The notes: a model not told the origin generated them from the sequence alone. Positions 1 to 8,135 are shown, numbered from the stretch's first letter. The stretch is 13,070 nt of DNA from JBDSGC01 sp046594105 (GCA_046594105.1 JBKJQB010000072.1:1-13070), one strand, 5' to 3'. A program made the numbers and translations.

Positions 1-1
1 C

Positions 2-1630
<1,629 letters not shown>

Positions 1631-1640
1631 TTCTGTGGGG

Positions 1641-1677
1641 CGGGCAGGCGTGTTGAGCGCCTGCCCGTTCCTTGTTT
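1641..1677 (+). terminator. Intrinsic terminator of dnaK
   Basis: A perfect 10-bp stem (CGGGCAGGCG 1641-1650 pairs with CGCCTGCCCG 1658-1667) with a 7-nt loop is followed by TTCCTTGTTT. It starts 10 bases after the dnaK stop, so dnaK probably ends its transcript here and hspR is expressed separately or by read-through. Confidence 0.8.
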
Positions 1678-1764
1678 CGAGTGCTTCCCGCCCCGTGTGA
1701 CTTCCCCGTTCAGCGCGGACACCTGAAGCCTCGCAGCCCGATTGACGACCGAGGAATCGAAACG

Positions 1765-2163
1765 ATGACCCGCCAAAGATCTGATGGTTACGTGATGATC
1801 TCGGTCATCTCCGAGCGCTACAGCATCCACCCGCAGACACTGCGGATGTATGAGCGCGAGGGCCTCATCACGCCGGCCCGCACCTCCGGAAACACGCGGC
1901 TCTACGGCCAGGATGAGATCCGCAAACTGGAGCTGATCCTGGCGCTGACCCGCGACCTCGGTGTGAATTTGTCAGGCGTGGAGGTGATCCTGAACCTGAA
2001 GAAGTCGCTGGACGAAGCGCAGCAGGCCATCGAGCGCGCCGAGGATCACTTCGAGCAGATGATGCGCCTGATCCGCCAGACGGTGCTGGATAAGCGCCAC
2101 GGCATCGATCGCGAGAACGCGCTAGTGGTGGTGAAGCGGAGCGGGATCAGTAAGGCGAAGTGA
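1765..2163 (+). CDS. hspR: HspR-like MerR-family heat-shock regulator
   Basis: A 132-aa DNA-binding regulator. The N-terminal MerR winged helix-turn-helix has the HspR-type sequence VMISVISERYSIHPQTLRMY (residues 10-29), followed by EREGLITPART and the wing around R45-L46-Y47. The helix after the wing (ILALTRDLGVNLSGVEVILNLKK) also matches the HspR pattern. Residues 80-110 look like a short dimerisation coiled coil, with no long effector domain. In known systems HspR represses dnaK operons at inverted HAIR sites and uses DnaK as co-repressor; position right after dnaK supports that role here. The ATG at 1765 is chosen because GAGGAA (1751-1756) sits 8 nt upstream. The frame extends further upstream, but that part overlaps the dnaK terminator region and is not conserved-looking. 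The dnaK promoter is outside the window, so its operator cannot be checked. An ordinary MerR regulator is the alternative. Confidence 0.85.
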   Translation: MTRQRSDGYVMISVISERYSIHPQTLRMYEREGLITPARTSGNTRLYGQDEIRKLELILALTRDLGVNLSGVEVILNLKKSLDEAQQAIERAEDHFEQMMRLIRQTVLDKRHGIDRENALVVVKRSGISKAK

Positions 2164-2228
2164 CTTAGGATCGGCAGCCAGAGTTTTTGCGCAGTTCTTT
2201 CACATCGTCGTGAGGAGATACTGAGACT

Positions 2229-2258
2229 GCCTGTCGCGGTCGCGAGAGGCGATTCTTT
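2229..2258 (+). terminator. Possible terminator after hspR
   Basis: GCCT-G-TCGCG (2229-2238) pairs with CGCGA-G-AGGC (2241-2250), a stem interrupted by a single G-G mismatch, followed by GATTCTTT. The tight 2-nt apex and the modest T-run make it weaker than the dnaK terminator. The rest of the 2164-2319 gap shows no open frame worth calling. Confidence 0.4.
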
Positions 2259-2319
2259 AGCATCGGACTTCCTGAGCTACTCTGCATCTCCACGTTCCAC
2301 TCTCCGCGGAGAACGTTGA

Positions 2320-3258
2320 ATGCACGCACTCGCGAGTCTCCTCAAACAGCATCGCTCTCTGCTCGCCGACGAGGTCCGCATGTCTGCATTTGCTGCGGCG
2401 ATCGCCAGCAGCGTGCAGCCCGGCGATGTGGTTCTGGACGTCGGCAGCGGGACGGGGATCCTGGCCATGCTCGCGGTCCGTGCCGGCGCCAGGCGCGTGT
2501 TCGCGATCGAACGGGAGCACACCATCGACGCTGCTGCGCTGCTGGCGCGGCAGAACGGACTGCAGGTGGAGTGGTTTCACCGGGGATCCACCGAGGTGGA
2601 ATTGCCCGAGCGCGCTACGCTGCTGATCACCGAGACGCTCGGCAATCTTGGATTCGATGAAGGGATTCTCGGGTCGGTGCTGGACGCGAGGACGCGCCTG
2701 CTCGCCTCCGGCGCGCGCATCATTCCGCAATCCGTCGCGCTGATGGCCGCGCCGGTGGAGGCTCCGGAGCTCTTCGAAAAACGGATCGGCTGGTGGAGTG
2801 GGCGGCGACAGGACCTCGATCTCAGCCCGATGCGAACCTTCGCGTCGAACCAGATCTGGAATGCCGAGTTTGCGCCTGAATCACTGCTTGCCGCGCCGGC
2901 GATTCTTCAGGATCTCGCGCTGGGTTCGATCGAATCGACAATGGTTCGCGGCAGCGCGGCATTCGAAATGACTCGCGATGCAGTGGTGCATGGGTTCGGC
3001 GCATGGTTCTCGACCCAGCTCACTGCCGAAGTCGCCCTTTCCAACGCGCCCCCTCTGCAGACGCCCAACTGGAGCCAGGGATTTCTCCCGCTGGAAAACC
3101 CGGTGACCGTTTGCGCAGGCGCGAAGGTGACGCTCGAGGTGGAGAGCGATGACGGCATGCAGTGGCGCTGGCGCGGCAGCATCGCATCCGATCAACTGAT
3201 TCGCTTCGATCAGATGACCCAGTTCGGATTCGCCCCATGCATCAGCCAGAGACCGTGA
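2320..3258 (+). CDS. PRMT-like SAM-dependent methyltransferase
   Basis: A 312-aa cytosolic class I methyltransferase that looks like a bacterial member of the protein arginine methyltransferase (PRMT) fold. Features in order: HRSLLADEVRMSAFAAAI (11-28), matching the PRMT segment that leads into motif I; motif I VVLDVGSGTGILAM (37-50) with acidic post-I E64; a double-glutamate loop, TETLGNLGFDE, with E105 and E114 nine residues apart as in PRMT1; then a beta-barrel-like second half with GFGAWF (225-230) and PNWSQGFLPLEN (249-260), which aligns with the PRMT THW loop (THWKQ...E). The usual N-terminal YFxxY helix is missing and the THW histidine is Asn. Substrate is unknown; arginine in proteins is inference. 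Start: ATG with GGAGA 7 nt upstream (2308-2312); TACTCT at 2278-2283 is a possible -10. The gene appears monocistronic. Ribosomal protein L11 methyltransferase-like annotation is the main alternative. Confidence 0.8.
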   Translation: MHALASLLKQHRSLLADEVRMSAFAAAIASSVQPGDVVLDVGSGTGILAMLAVRAGARRVFAIEREHTIDAAALLARQNGLQVEWFHRGSTEVELPERATLLITETLGNLGFDEGILGSVLDARTRLLASGARIIPQSVALMAAPVEAPELFEKRIGWWSGRRQDLDLSPMRTFASNQIWNAEFAPESLLAAPAILQDLALGSIESTMVRGSAAFEMTRDAVVHGFGAWFSTQLTAEVALSNAPPLQTPNWSQGFLPLENPVTVCAGAKVTLEVESDDGMQWRWRGSIASDQLIRFDQMTQFGFAPCISQRP

Positions 3259-3336
3259 GGCCGGGCCGGCACGGCCGGCAGCGTTGGTTCGCACAGCGTC
3301 CGCCACGATTTTCGCGGGATAGCGGTTTTGGGTCGC

Positions 3337-3417
3337 AGCCGCGGAGCGGCGGAATCTCTGTAGCCCAGCGCGTCAGCGCTGGGATTCAAGACTGCATGCT
3401 GAGGAAGCCGCGGAGCG
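3337..3417 (+). repeat. 12-bp direct repeat pair AGCCGCGGAGCG
   Basis: AGCCGCGGAGCG occurs at 3337-3348 and again at 3406-3417, each followed by a G/A-CG, inside the inverted-repeat-bounded element. The hairpin at 3364-3383 lies between the two copies. Confidence 0.7.
3364..3383. repeat. REP-like hairpin
   Basis: CCCAGCGC (3364-3371) and GCGCTGGG (3376-3383) form a perfect 8-bp stem with loop GTCA. It is closely related to the hairpin at 3483-3502, which shares the CCCAGC arm and a 4-nt loop. Confidence 0.8.
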
Positions 3418-3438
3418 ACGACATCCACTCAGGGAGAC

Positions 3439-3530
3439 GCTCAATCGTCCCTACGGGACTCGTCATTCCCGGACGCGATCAACCCAGCACTGAAGTGCTG
3501 GGCTAGCTGCTCAATCGTCCCTACGGGACT
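3439..3530 (+). repeat. 22-bp direct repeat pair with small palindrome
   Basis: An identical 22-bp sequence occurs at 3439-3460 and 3509-3530, 70 bp apart. Each copy contains the palindrome GTCCCTACGGGAC (3447-3459 and 3517-3529), a 5-bp stem with a 3-nt loop. The second copy sits 6 bp after the hairpin at 3483-3502. Confidence 0.85.
3483..3502. repeat. REP-like hairpin
   Basis: CCCAGCAC (3483-3490) and GTGCTGGG (3495-3502) form a perfect 8-bp stem with loop TGAA. The two changed bases relative to the 3364-3383 hairpin lie opposite each other, so the stem is preserved by a compensatory change. Confidence 0.8.
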
Positions 3531-3634
3531 GAACGACATCCGTAATCAAAGGCGACCGAGTGAAAGTCGATGGCCGAAAATCGTGGCGGACGCTGTGCGA
3601 ACCAACGCCGCCGGCCGTGCCGGCCGGCCGCTGG

Positions 3635-3655
3635 TACACTCCGCTTCCTCGGAGG
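3635..3655 (+). promoter_or_regulatory. Putative -10 box and ribosome binding site of the DUF885 gene
   Basis: TACACT (3635-3640) is a plausible -10 hexamer lying 10 bp after the right arm of the inverted-repeat element. GGAGG (3651-3655) is placed 6 nt before GTG 3662 and decides that start. No convincing -35 box is seen; its position would fall inside the repeat arm. Confidence 0.4.
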
Positions 3656-3661
3656 ACTCCT

Positions 3662-5413
3662 GTGAAACGATCCATCATCGCCGCGCTTGCGACCTGCACT
3701 CTGACCGCCAGCCTCTGCGCTGCGCCCGCCGCGAGGAAAATGACGACATCCCCTTCACTCACCCCCCAATCGCTGCGCTTGGCTGCGCATGACTACTACG
3801 AGTGGCAGAAGAAGGAGTACCCGGTCGGTGCCAGCGACCAGGGATTTCACGACTACGACAGCAAGCTGACGGATTACTCGCCCGCGGCCATCGCGCGCCG
3901 GGCCACCTACGTTCGCAATCTTCTCGATCTTGTTCGCGTGACGACAGTGGGCAGCTGGTCGAAAGACGACAAGATCGACTGGCTGCTGTTCCGTGCGCAG
4001 CTGGAGGGCGCGGACTTTCCGGAGCGCGTCGGCAAGGTTGAGGAGACCGATCCGCAGGTCTACGTCAACGAAGCCAGCAACGCCATCTTCTCGCTGCTGA
4101 AAAAGGAGTACGCGCCGCCTGCAATCCGCGCCAGGGCCGCCATCGCGCGCATGCAGGCCATGCCGGCCATGATCGAGCAGGGCCAGAAGAATCTCACCCG
4201 TCCCATCCGTCTCAACTCGCAACTGGCCATCGACTCTGCCCGCTCCATCGACCCGCTCTTCAACCAGAGCCTGATGACCATCGCCGGCGATCTCTCCGGA
4301 GCCGATCGCGCTGCGTTCGACGCCGCGCGTGAGGAGGCGGTCGCCGCGATCCATGGCTACGCCGACTGGCTGGAAAAACGCCTTCCCACCATGAAGGCCT
4401 GGGTCCCGATGGGGGAGGCGAACTACAACTACATGCTGCGCCACATCCTCCTGCTCCCGATGGACTCGCGCGATGTCGCGCACCTCGGCGAGGTGGAACT
4501 CGGACGGTACCGCGCTCTGGAGGCCATGCTGCCCGATCCTTCACTGGCCGATCCCGATCCGAAGCGGGCCGCCAGCATCCCGGCCGATCAACAGGCCTTC
4601 CTCGCCGCCTACCAGAGTCGCGAGAAGGAGATGGTCGACTTCCTCATCGCTAAGAAGCTGATCACCATCCCCAGCTACATCGGACCGTTTGTCATTCGCC
4701 AGCTCCCCGAAGCCTTCAAGCCGACCAGCCCCGGCGGATTCATGAATCCTCCTGGCGTTTACGATCCTGACAACGGTGGCTTCTATTTCATCCCCACCTA
4801 CAACCCGCAGAGCCGCAACTTCTACATCCGCGCGGCCATCGAAGACCCGCGTCCGATCCTCGGGCATGAGGGCATCCCTGGGCACTTCCTGCAGATCTCC
4901 ATCGCCAACCATCTCGAAAACGAGATCCGCCGGCATCACGGCGACAACGTTTTCAGCGAAGGATGGGCGTTGTACGGCGAGGAGATGCTGCTGCGCGAGG
5001 GGCTGTATCCGGTCGACAGCGCGTCGATGGGTCAGGTGTTGCGCCTGTCGCGCTACCGCTCGGCGCGCATCGGAGTGGATGTCAATCTGCACACCGGGAA
5101 ATGGAGCTTCGAGCAGGGCGTGAAGCACTTCATGGAAGGCGGCGGTCTCGATCGCGAAGCGGCGACCGGAGAGGCAGCGGGAGCGGCCTCCAACCCCACC
5201 CAGAAGATCAGCTACATCACCGGCAAGTGGCAGATCATGCGGTTGCTCGGGCAGTATCGCGATGCCAAAGGGGCGGACTTTCGGCTGGGGCAGTTTCATG
5301 ACGACCTGCTGTCGAACGGATCGCTTCCGCTGGCCATCGTCGAGTGGATTCTGCTCGATGACGCGTCGAACATCGAGAAGGCTACCGGCATGAAGCTGTC
5401 CTCATCGAAGTGA
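3662..5413 (+). CDS. Exported DUF885-family metallopeptidase-like protein
   Basis: A 583-aa protein of the DUF885 family, a group of usually secreted or lipoprotein putative zinc peptidases. A Sec-type signal peptide is visible (KRSIIAALATCTLTASLCAAPAA). The family's metal-site signature HEGIPGH is at residues 402-408, and the second conserved block EGWALYGEE at 433-441 probably supplies the additional ligand. The order and spacing of these blocks and the overall length are normal for the family, and no residue looks lost. The substrate is not established; peptide turnover in the periplasm is inference. GTG 3662 is chosen over the upstream in-frame start at 3560, because that extension translates the inverted-repeat arm and lies before the Shine-Dalgarno GGAGG and the signal peptide. 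The stop codon overlaps the next gene's start (GTGA at 5410-5413), indicating coupled translation. Confidence 0.9.
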   Translation: MKRSIIAALATCTLTASLCAAPAARKMTTSPSLTPQSLRLAAHDYYEWQKKEYPVGASDQGFHDYDSKLTDYSPAAIARRATYVRNLLDLVRVTTVGSWSKDDKIDWLLFRAQLEGADFPERVGKVEETDPQVYVNEASNAIFSLLKKEYAPPAIRARAAIARMQAMPAMIEQGQKNLTRPIRLNSQLAIDSARSIDPLFNQSLMTIAGDLSGADRAAFDAAREEAVAAIHGYADWLEKRLPTMKAWVPMGEANYNYMLRHILLLPMDSRDVAHLGEVELGRYRALEAMLPDPSLADPDPKRAASIPADQQAFLAAYQSREKEMVDFLIAKKLITIPSYIGPFVIRQLPEAFKPTSPGGFMNPPGVYDPDNGGFYFIPTYNPQSRNFYIRAAIEDPRPILGHEGIPGHFLQISIANHLENEIRRHHGDNVFSEGWALYGEEMLLREGLYPVDSASMGQVLRLSRYRSARIGVDVNLHTGKWSFEQGVKHFMEGGGLDREAATGEAAGAASNPTQKISYITGKWQIMRLLGQYRDAKGADFRLGQFHDDLLSNGSLPLAIVEWILLDDASNIEKATGMKLSSSK

Positions 5414-6279
5414 CCCGCCGCGCGCTCATCACCGGCGCGAATGGCCTGGTGGCAGGAGTGCTGGCCAGACGCCTCGCTCCTGAGTACGAGGTGACGGCGC
5501 GATCGCACGCGCAGCTCGACATCACCGATGGGGCTGCGGTCCGTCGCGCAGTCGACGAAGTCCGCCCCGACCTGATCGTTAACGGCGCGGTGATCGGCGT
5601 GGACCTCTGCGAGCGCGATCCGGCGCTGGCTGACGCGGTGAATGTGCGCGGTCCTCGATTCCTGGCCGAGGCGGCCGAGGGCGTTGGCGCGGAGATGATG
5701 CACTTCAGCAGCAACTATGTGTTCGGGGGCGATGGGGAAACGTTCCTGACCGTGCAGGACGACGCGTGTCCGGTCAATGAATACGGCCGGACCAAACTGG
5801 CCGGCGAACGGGCCGTGGAGGAGGCGTGCTCGCGCTCCTTCATCGTCCGCACCTCGTGGGTCTTCGGTCGCGGGAAGACCAGCTTTCTCTCCGCAGTCGA
5901 TCGCCAGCTGCGCGCCGGCCGGACGGTCAGCGCCATCAACGACATCTGGGCCAGCACCACCTATGTTGAGGATCTGGTTGCGCGGGTGTTAGAGGTTCTG
6001 CCGCATCGGCTGTACCGGACCTATCACCTGGTGAACGCGGGGGTCTGCTCGTACGAGGAGTTCGCGCAGGAAGCGGCGCGATTCGCCCGAGTGAGCGACG
6101 CCGATGCCCATCGCCTCATCCAGTCCGTGTCGGAGAAGGATGCGGTGCGCAGTCCGCGGCCGACGTTCACTCCCATGCGCTGTACGGTGTCCGAGGGTCT
6201 GGGACTGCGTCCGATGCGAAGCTGGCGCGAGGCGCTGCGGGAGTACGTTCAGAGCGATTCGTCCGCACAGCGTGGCTGA
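5410..6279 (+). CDS. rmlD: RmlD-like dTDP-4-dehydrorhamnose reductase family protein
   Basis: A 289-aa NAD(P)-dependent extended short-chain dehydrogenase/reductase that in the RmlD family reduces dTDP-4-dehydro-L-rhamnose to dTDP-L-rhamnose in the cytosol for surface glycans. The N-terminal Rossmann motif ITGANGLVAG starts at residue 7, with Ala in place of the third glycine. The catalytic Y125-G-R-T-K129 lies in the typical context PVNEYGRTKLAGE. FSSNYVFGG replaces the usual STDYVFDG, with a Ser at the catalytic Thr/Ser position. The segment VRTSWVFGRGKTSFL and the DIWASTTYVEDL block are also characteristic. No rmlA, rmlB or rmlC is nearby, so the exact sugar or substrate is uncertain and the symbol is by family. 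GTG overlaps the DUF885 stop by 3 bp, which argues for one transcript. Confidence 0.85.
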   Translation: MTRRALITGANGLVAGVLARRLAPEYEVTARSHAQLDITDGAAVRRAVDEVRPDLIVNGAVIGVDLCERDPALADAVNVRGPRFLAEAAEGVGAEMMHFSSNYVFGGDGETFLTVQDDACPVNEYGRTKLAGERAVEEACSRSFIVRTSWVFGRGKTSFLSAVDRQLRAGRTVSAINDIWASTTYVEDLVARVLEVLPHRLYRTYHLVNAGVCSYEEFAQEAARFARVSDADAHRLIQSVSEKDAVRSPRPTFTPMRCTVSEGLGLRPMRSWREALREYVQSDSSAQRG

Positions 6280-6286
6280 AATCAAG

Positions 6287-6316
6287 GCAGGGATCCCGGC
6301 GGCCCGGGATCCCTGC
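6287..6316. terminator. Bidirectional stem-loop between convergent genes
   Basis: A perfect 13-bp stem, GCAGGGATCCCGG (6287-6299) with CCGGGATCCCTGC (6304-6316), loop CGGC. It lies between the stops of rmlD (+) and the DUF1579 gene (-), 8 bp from each. There is no real T-run on the plus side and only a weak one (GATTTC) on the minus side. Confidence 0.7.
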
Positions 6317-6324
6317 ACAGAACG

Positions 6325-6933
6325 TTACGAGCCGGAACGGACGTAGGTGATTTCCATCATCTTGAACATCTTTCCGTTCGGTGCTGGCATCCACATTTCC
6401 ATGACGTGGTGATCGTCATCGGTCACGGTGACCTTTTCCTTGACCGGCATGGTTTTGCCGGTCATCGGATCGGCCATCGAGGATTCGAAGCTGAAGGTCT
6501 TGCTGCCGGCGTACTCCCGCGTTCCCTTCCCCACCATCACCTGCGTGGACATGCTGTCCATCCAGGTCCCCACGTACTGCTTCCTGACGTTGTCATAGCC
6601 GGTGTACCCGATGCCGGAGAAGGGCATGCCCATGAAGTTCCCTTCGAAGTTCTGGGCCACCCAGCGGTTGCCGAGAACCCAGGTGTTGACCGTCTTGCCG
6701 GTCGATTCCATCGGCGCCGCGGACGGCGCGTTCCACATCTTGACCTTCACGTCGAAGGTCCCCACCATCGGGGAGAGTTTCTTGTGAGCCTCTCCCGGCG
6801 TGGCCGCTTTCATCATCGCTTCCATCTCCGCCTTCTCCCGGGCGGAAGGAACGTGCTTCGGATCGTCGGATGCGTAGGAAACGGTGGCCAGGACCAGCAT
6901 GGCGATGCTCAGGACAAAAGAAGGTTTCCGCAT
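6325..6933 (-). CDS. Exported DUF1579-family protein
   Basis: A 202-aa protein recognised as DUF1579 from its body pattern: GEAHKKLSPMVGTFDVKVKMW, then TVNTWVLGNRWVAQNFEGNFMGMPFSGIGYTGYDNVRKQYVGTW, and MTGKTMPVKEKVTVTDDDHHVMEMW. This is a lipocalin-like beta-rich fold of unknown function, common in Acidobacteriota, Planctomycetota and related groups. An N-terminal signal peptide (MRKPSFVLSIAMLVLATVSYA) predicts export to the periplasm or outside. A strong Shine-Dalgarno GAGGAGA (complement of 6941-6947) lies 7 nt upstream of the ATG. It converges with rmlD and diverges from the methyltransferase at 7266. It is methionine-rich, with paired Met in EAMMKAA and KMMEI. No enzymatic residue can be named. 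Confidence 0.88.
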   Translation of the reverse strand: MRKPSFVLSIAMLVLATVSYASDDPKHVPSAREKAEMEAMMKAATPGEAHKKLSPMVGTFDVKVKMWNAPSAAPMESTGKTVNTWVLGNRWVAQNFEGNFMGMPFSGIGYTGYDNVRKQYVGTWMDSMSTQVMVGKGTREYAGSKTFSFESSMADPMTGKTMPVKEKVTVTDDDHHVMEMWMPAPNGKMFKMMEITYVRSGS

Positions 6934-6990
6934 GACAGTTTCTCCTCAGTTGGGCGGAAGCCGCGCCGCCGCAGAGCACCTGCAGTTGCA

Positions 6991-7005
6991 CGAACGCCGC
7001 GTTCG
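6991..7005. promoter_or_regulatory. 15-bp palindrome, possible operator
   Basis: CGAACGC-C-GCGTTCG is a perfect inverted repeat with a single central base, 58 bp upstream of the DUF1579 ATG. Size and placement suit a dimeric repressor site, but no regulator in the window is obviously linked. Confidence 0.3.
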
Positions 7006-7141
7006 ATTGCTTGGTACGGAACGAGGCGGATCTTACCGCCGGAGGGTCCGGTGCCCTTGCCAAATCGCGAAAGACTCTCGTGAACCTTGTGGAACAAAGG
7101 GAGCTGAATCTACCGAGGGTGGAACGCTGGACGCTTGACCC

Positions 7142-7191
7142 TTCGCCTGACCATTCGCCTGACCATTCGCCTGACCCATTCGCCTGACCCA
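7142..7191 (+). repeat. Four-copy 12/13-bp tandem repeat
   Basis: TTCGCCTGACCA occurs at 7142-7153 and 7154-7165, then TTCGCCTGACCCA at 7166-7178 and 7179-7191. The units are perfect apart from the added C in the last two. A partial relative, GCTTGACC, lies just upstream at 7133-7140. It is located 75 bp upstream of the methyltransferase start. Confidence 0.9.
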
Positions 7192-7233
7192 TGGAACTGG
7201 CATCCCCGCCGCGAGAAGTCGCGCGGCTCGGCG

Positions 7234-7260
7234 TAGAATCCCGCTCGCATTCGGGGGAGG
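7234..7260 (+). promoter_or_regulatory. Putative -10 box and ribosome binding site of the methyltransferase
   Basis: TAGAAT (7234-7239) is a good -10 match. GGGGGAGG (7253-7260) lies 5 nt before GTG 7266 and decides the start. No clear -35 is seen. The arrangement, with the -10 about 13 nt before the Shine-Dalgarno, is close to that of the DUF885 gene and predicts a very short leader. Confidence 0.45.
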
Positions 7261-7265
7261 CCCCT

Positions 7266-8087
7266 GTGAATTCAAGTAGTCCTCAGGCAAAAGAGATGGC
7301 GGACGAGTCGATGGTCCGCAACCTGGCGGCGCAGGCCGAGGCAATCTGGCCGCAGGAAGAGCCGATCTTCGACCGGCATCCGCTGGATGCAGGCGCAACA
7401 TTGGACGTGGGTTGTGGCACGGGCGAGATGACCGCGCGCCTGGCGATGAAGTTTCCGCGGGTGCAGTTCACCGGCGTCGATCTGGAGGAGGCCCATCTCG
7501 AACGGGCTCGGGCTCGTTGCGAGCAGTTCGGGGAGCGGACTCGTTTCCAGACCGGCGACGCCCTGGCCCTGCCGTTTCCGGACGAACAATTCGATCTGGT
7601 CGTCTGCCGTCACCTCGTTCAGGCGGTTCCGGAAGCCAGGCAGGTTCTCTCGGAAATCCGGCGAGTCCTGCGACCGGGAGGCCGCCTGCATGTCATCGCC
7701 GAGGATTACGGAATGTTGTGGTGCCACCCGACCACTCTCGACTCGGACGATTTCTGGCAGCGCATCCCGCCGCAATATGGCGCGGCGGTCGGATGCGATC
7801 TGCATGTCGGCCGGAAAATGTTCACGCTGCTGCACGATCTCCAGCTCACCAACATCGCCGCCGACTACATCACCGTGGACACCCTTCGCGTTCCTCGGGA
7901 GACCTTCGCCCGCATCTGGGAAGCATGGCGCGACGGCTACACCGACTCGATGGTCGAACACACCGGCGTCCCCCGCGCGGAACTCGAACAGCGCTGGCGG
8001 GAGATGATCGACTGCGCCCGTGACCCACGCGGCTACGCGCTTTGGCAGGTCCCGGTGTGGACGGCGGCGAAGCGGGATCGGCGGTAG
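7266..8087 (+). CDS. Class I SAM-dependent methyltransferase (Methyltransf_11/25 type)
   Basis: A 273-aa cytosolic methyltransferase acting on an unidentified small molecule or lipid. SAM-binding motif I LDVGCGTGEM is at residues 46-55, the acidic ribose-binding end of strand 2 is GVDLEE (70-75), GDALALPFP (97-105) is motif II, and VLRPGGRLHVIAEDYG follows the LRPGG loop (135-139). This is the UbiE/Methyltransf_11 pattern. The C-terminal 100 residues (FWQRIPPQYGAAVGCDLHVGRKMF and onward) form a helical cap rich in Trp and Arg that probably holds the substrate; I do not recognise its subfamily. GTG 7266 is preferred to ATG 7191 because of the GGGGGAGG site and because the extra 25 residues overlap the tandem repeat. 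It is unrelated in detail to the PRMT-like enzyme at 2320. No partner gene suggests a pathway. Confidence 0.87.
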   Translation: MNSSSPQAKEMADESMVRNLAAQAEAIWPQEEPIFDRHPLDAGATLDVGCGTGEMTARLAMKFPRVQFTGVDLEEAHLERARARCEQFGERTRFQTGDALALPFPDEQFDLVVCRHLVQAVPEARQVLSEIRRVLRPGGRLHVIAEDYGMLWCHPTTLDSDDFWQRIPPQYGAAVGCDLHVGRKMFTLLHDLQLTNIAADYITVDTLRVPRETFARIWEAWRDGYTDSMVEHTGVPRAELEQRWREMIDCARDPRGYALWQVPVWTAAKRDRR

Positions 8088-8135
8088 GCAAAGGCATCCC
8101 CATCGGTCGCCGCCTTTCCAGCCGGCGCGGCTTTG

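Larger units (their letters stand above)
3264..3625. repeat. 362-bp element with 51-bp terminal inverted repeats
   Basis: The left arm 3264-3314 and right arm 3575-3625 are reverse complements over 51 bp with one mismatch. Each arm carries GCCGGCCGTGCCGGCC at its outer end and runs inward through CGCACAGCGTCCGCCACG (as read on the left arm). The 260-bp interior has no gene but holds hairpins and short direct repeats listed separately. It fills the gap between the PRMT-like gene, whose stop is 5 bp away, and the DUF885 gene. A non-autonomous (MITE-like) element or a composite of REP-type palindromes are the two readings. No transposase is present and no target-site duplication was identified. 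Confidence 0.8.
6934..7265. other. Divergent intergenic region, 332 bp
   Basis: The region lies between the DUF1579 gene (minus) and the methyltransferase gene (plus). No coding frame is convincing: the plus frame open from 7191 has no ribosome site and only extends the methyltransferase. It contains the palindrome at 6991-7005, the tandem repeat at 7142-7191 and a likely methyltransferase promoter at 7234-7260. Confidence 0.7.

Noticed and set aside
1672..1764. TTG start at 1672 for the HspR-like protein
   Set aside because: It lies in the dnaK terminator tail, and the 31 added residues precede the conserved MerR N-terminus. ATG 1765 has a good ribosome site.
2164..2319. HAIR-type HspR operator downstream of hspR
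   Set aside because: I searched by eye for CTTGAG/CTCAAG half sites in inverted arrangement and found none in this gap. The relevant dnaK promoter is outside the window.
3560..3661. N-terminal extension of the DUF885 protein to 3560
   Set aside because: It translates the inverted-repeat arm and would put 34 residues in front of a normal signal peptide. The Shine-Dalgarno fits GTG 3662.
3259..3661. CRISPR or small gene in the 3.3-3.6 kb repeat region
   Set aside because: Only two copies of each direct repeat, no regular spacing, and open frames pass through hairpins without ribosome sites.
3755..5299. Long minus-strand frames opposite the DUF885 gene (3755-4483 and 4541-5299)
   Set aside because: Both lie entirely over a well-supported family member, lack recognisable motifs, and show Arg/Asp/Gly/Val-rich antisense composition.
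7142..7191. CRISPR array
   Set aside because: Units of 12-13 bp are directly adjacent with no spacers, and no cas gene is present.
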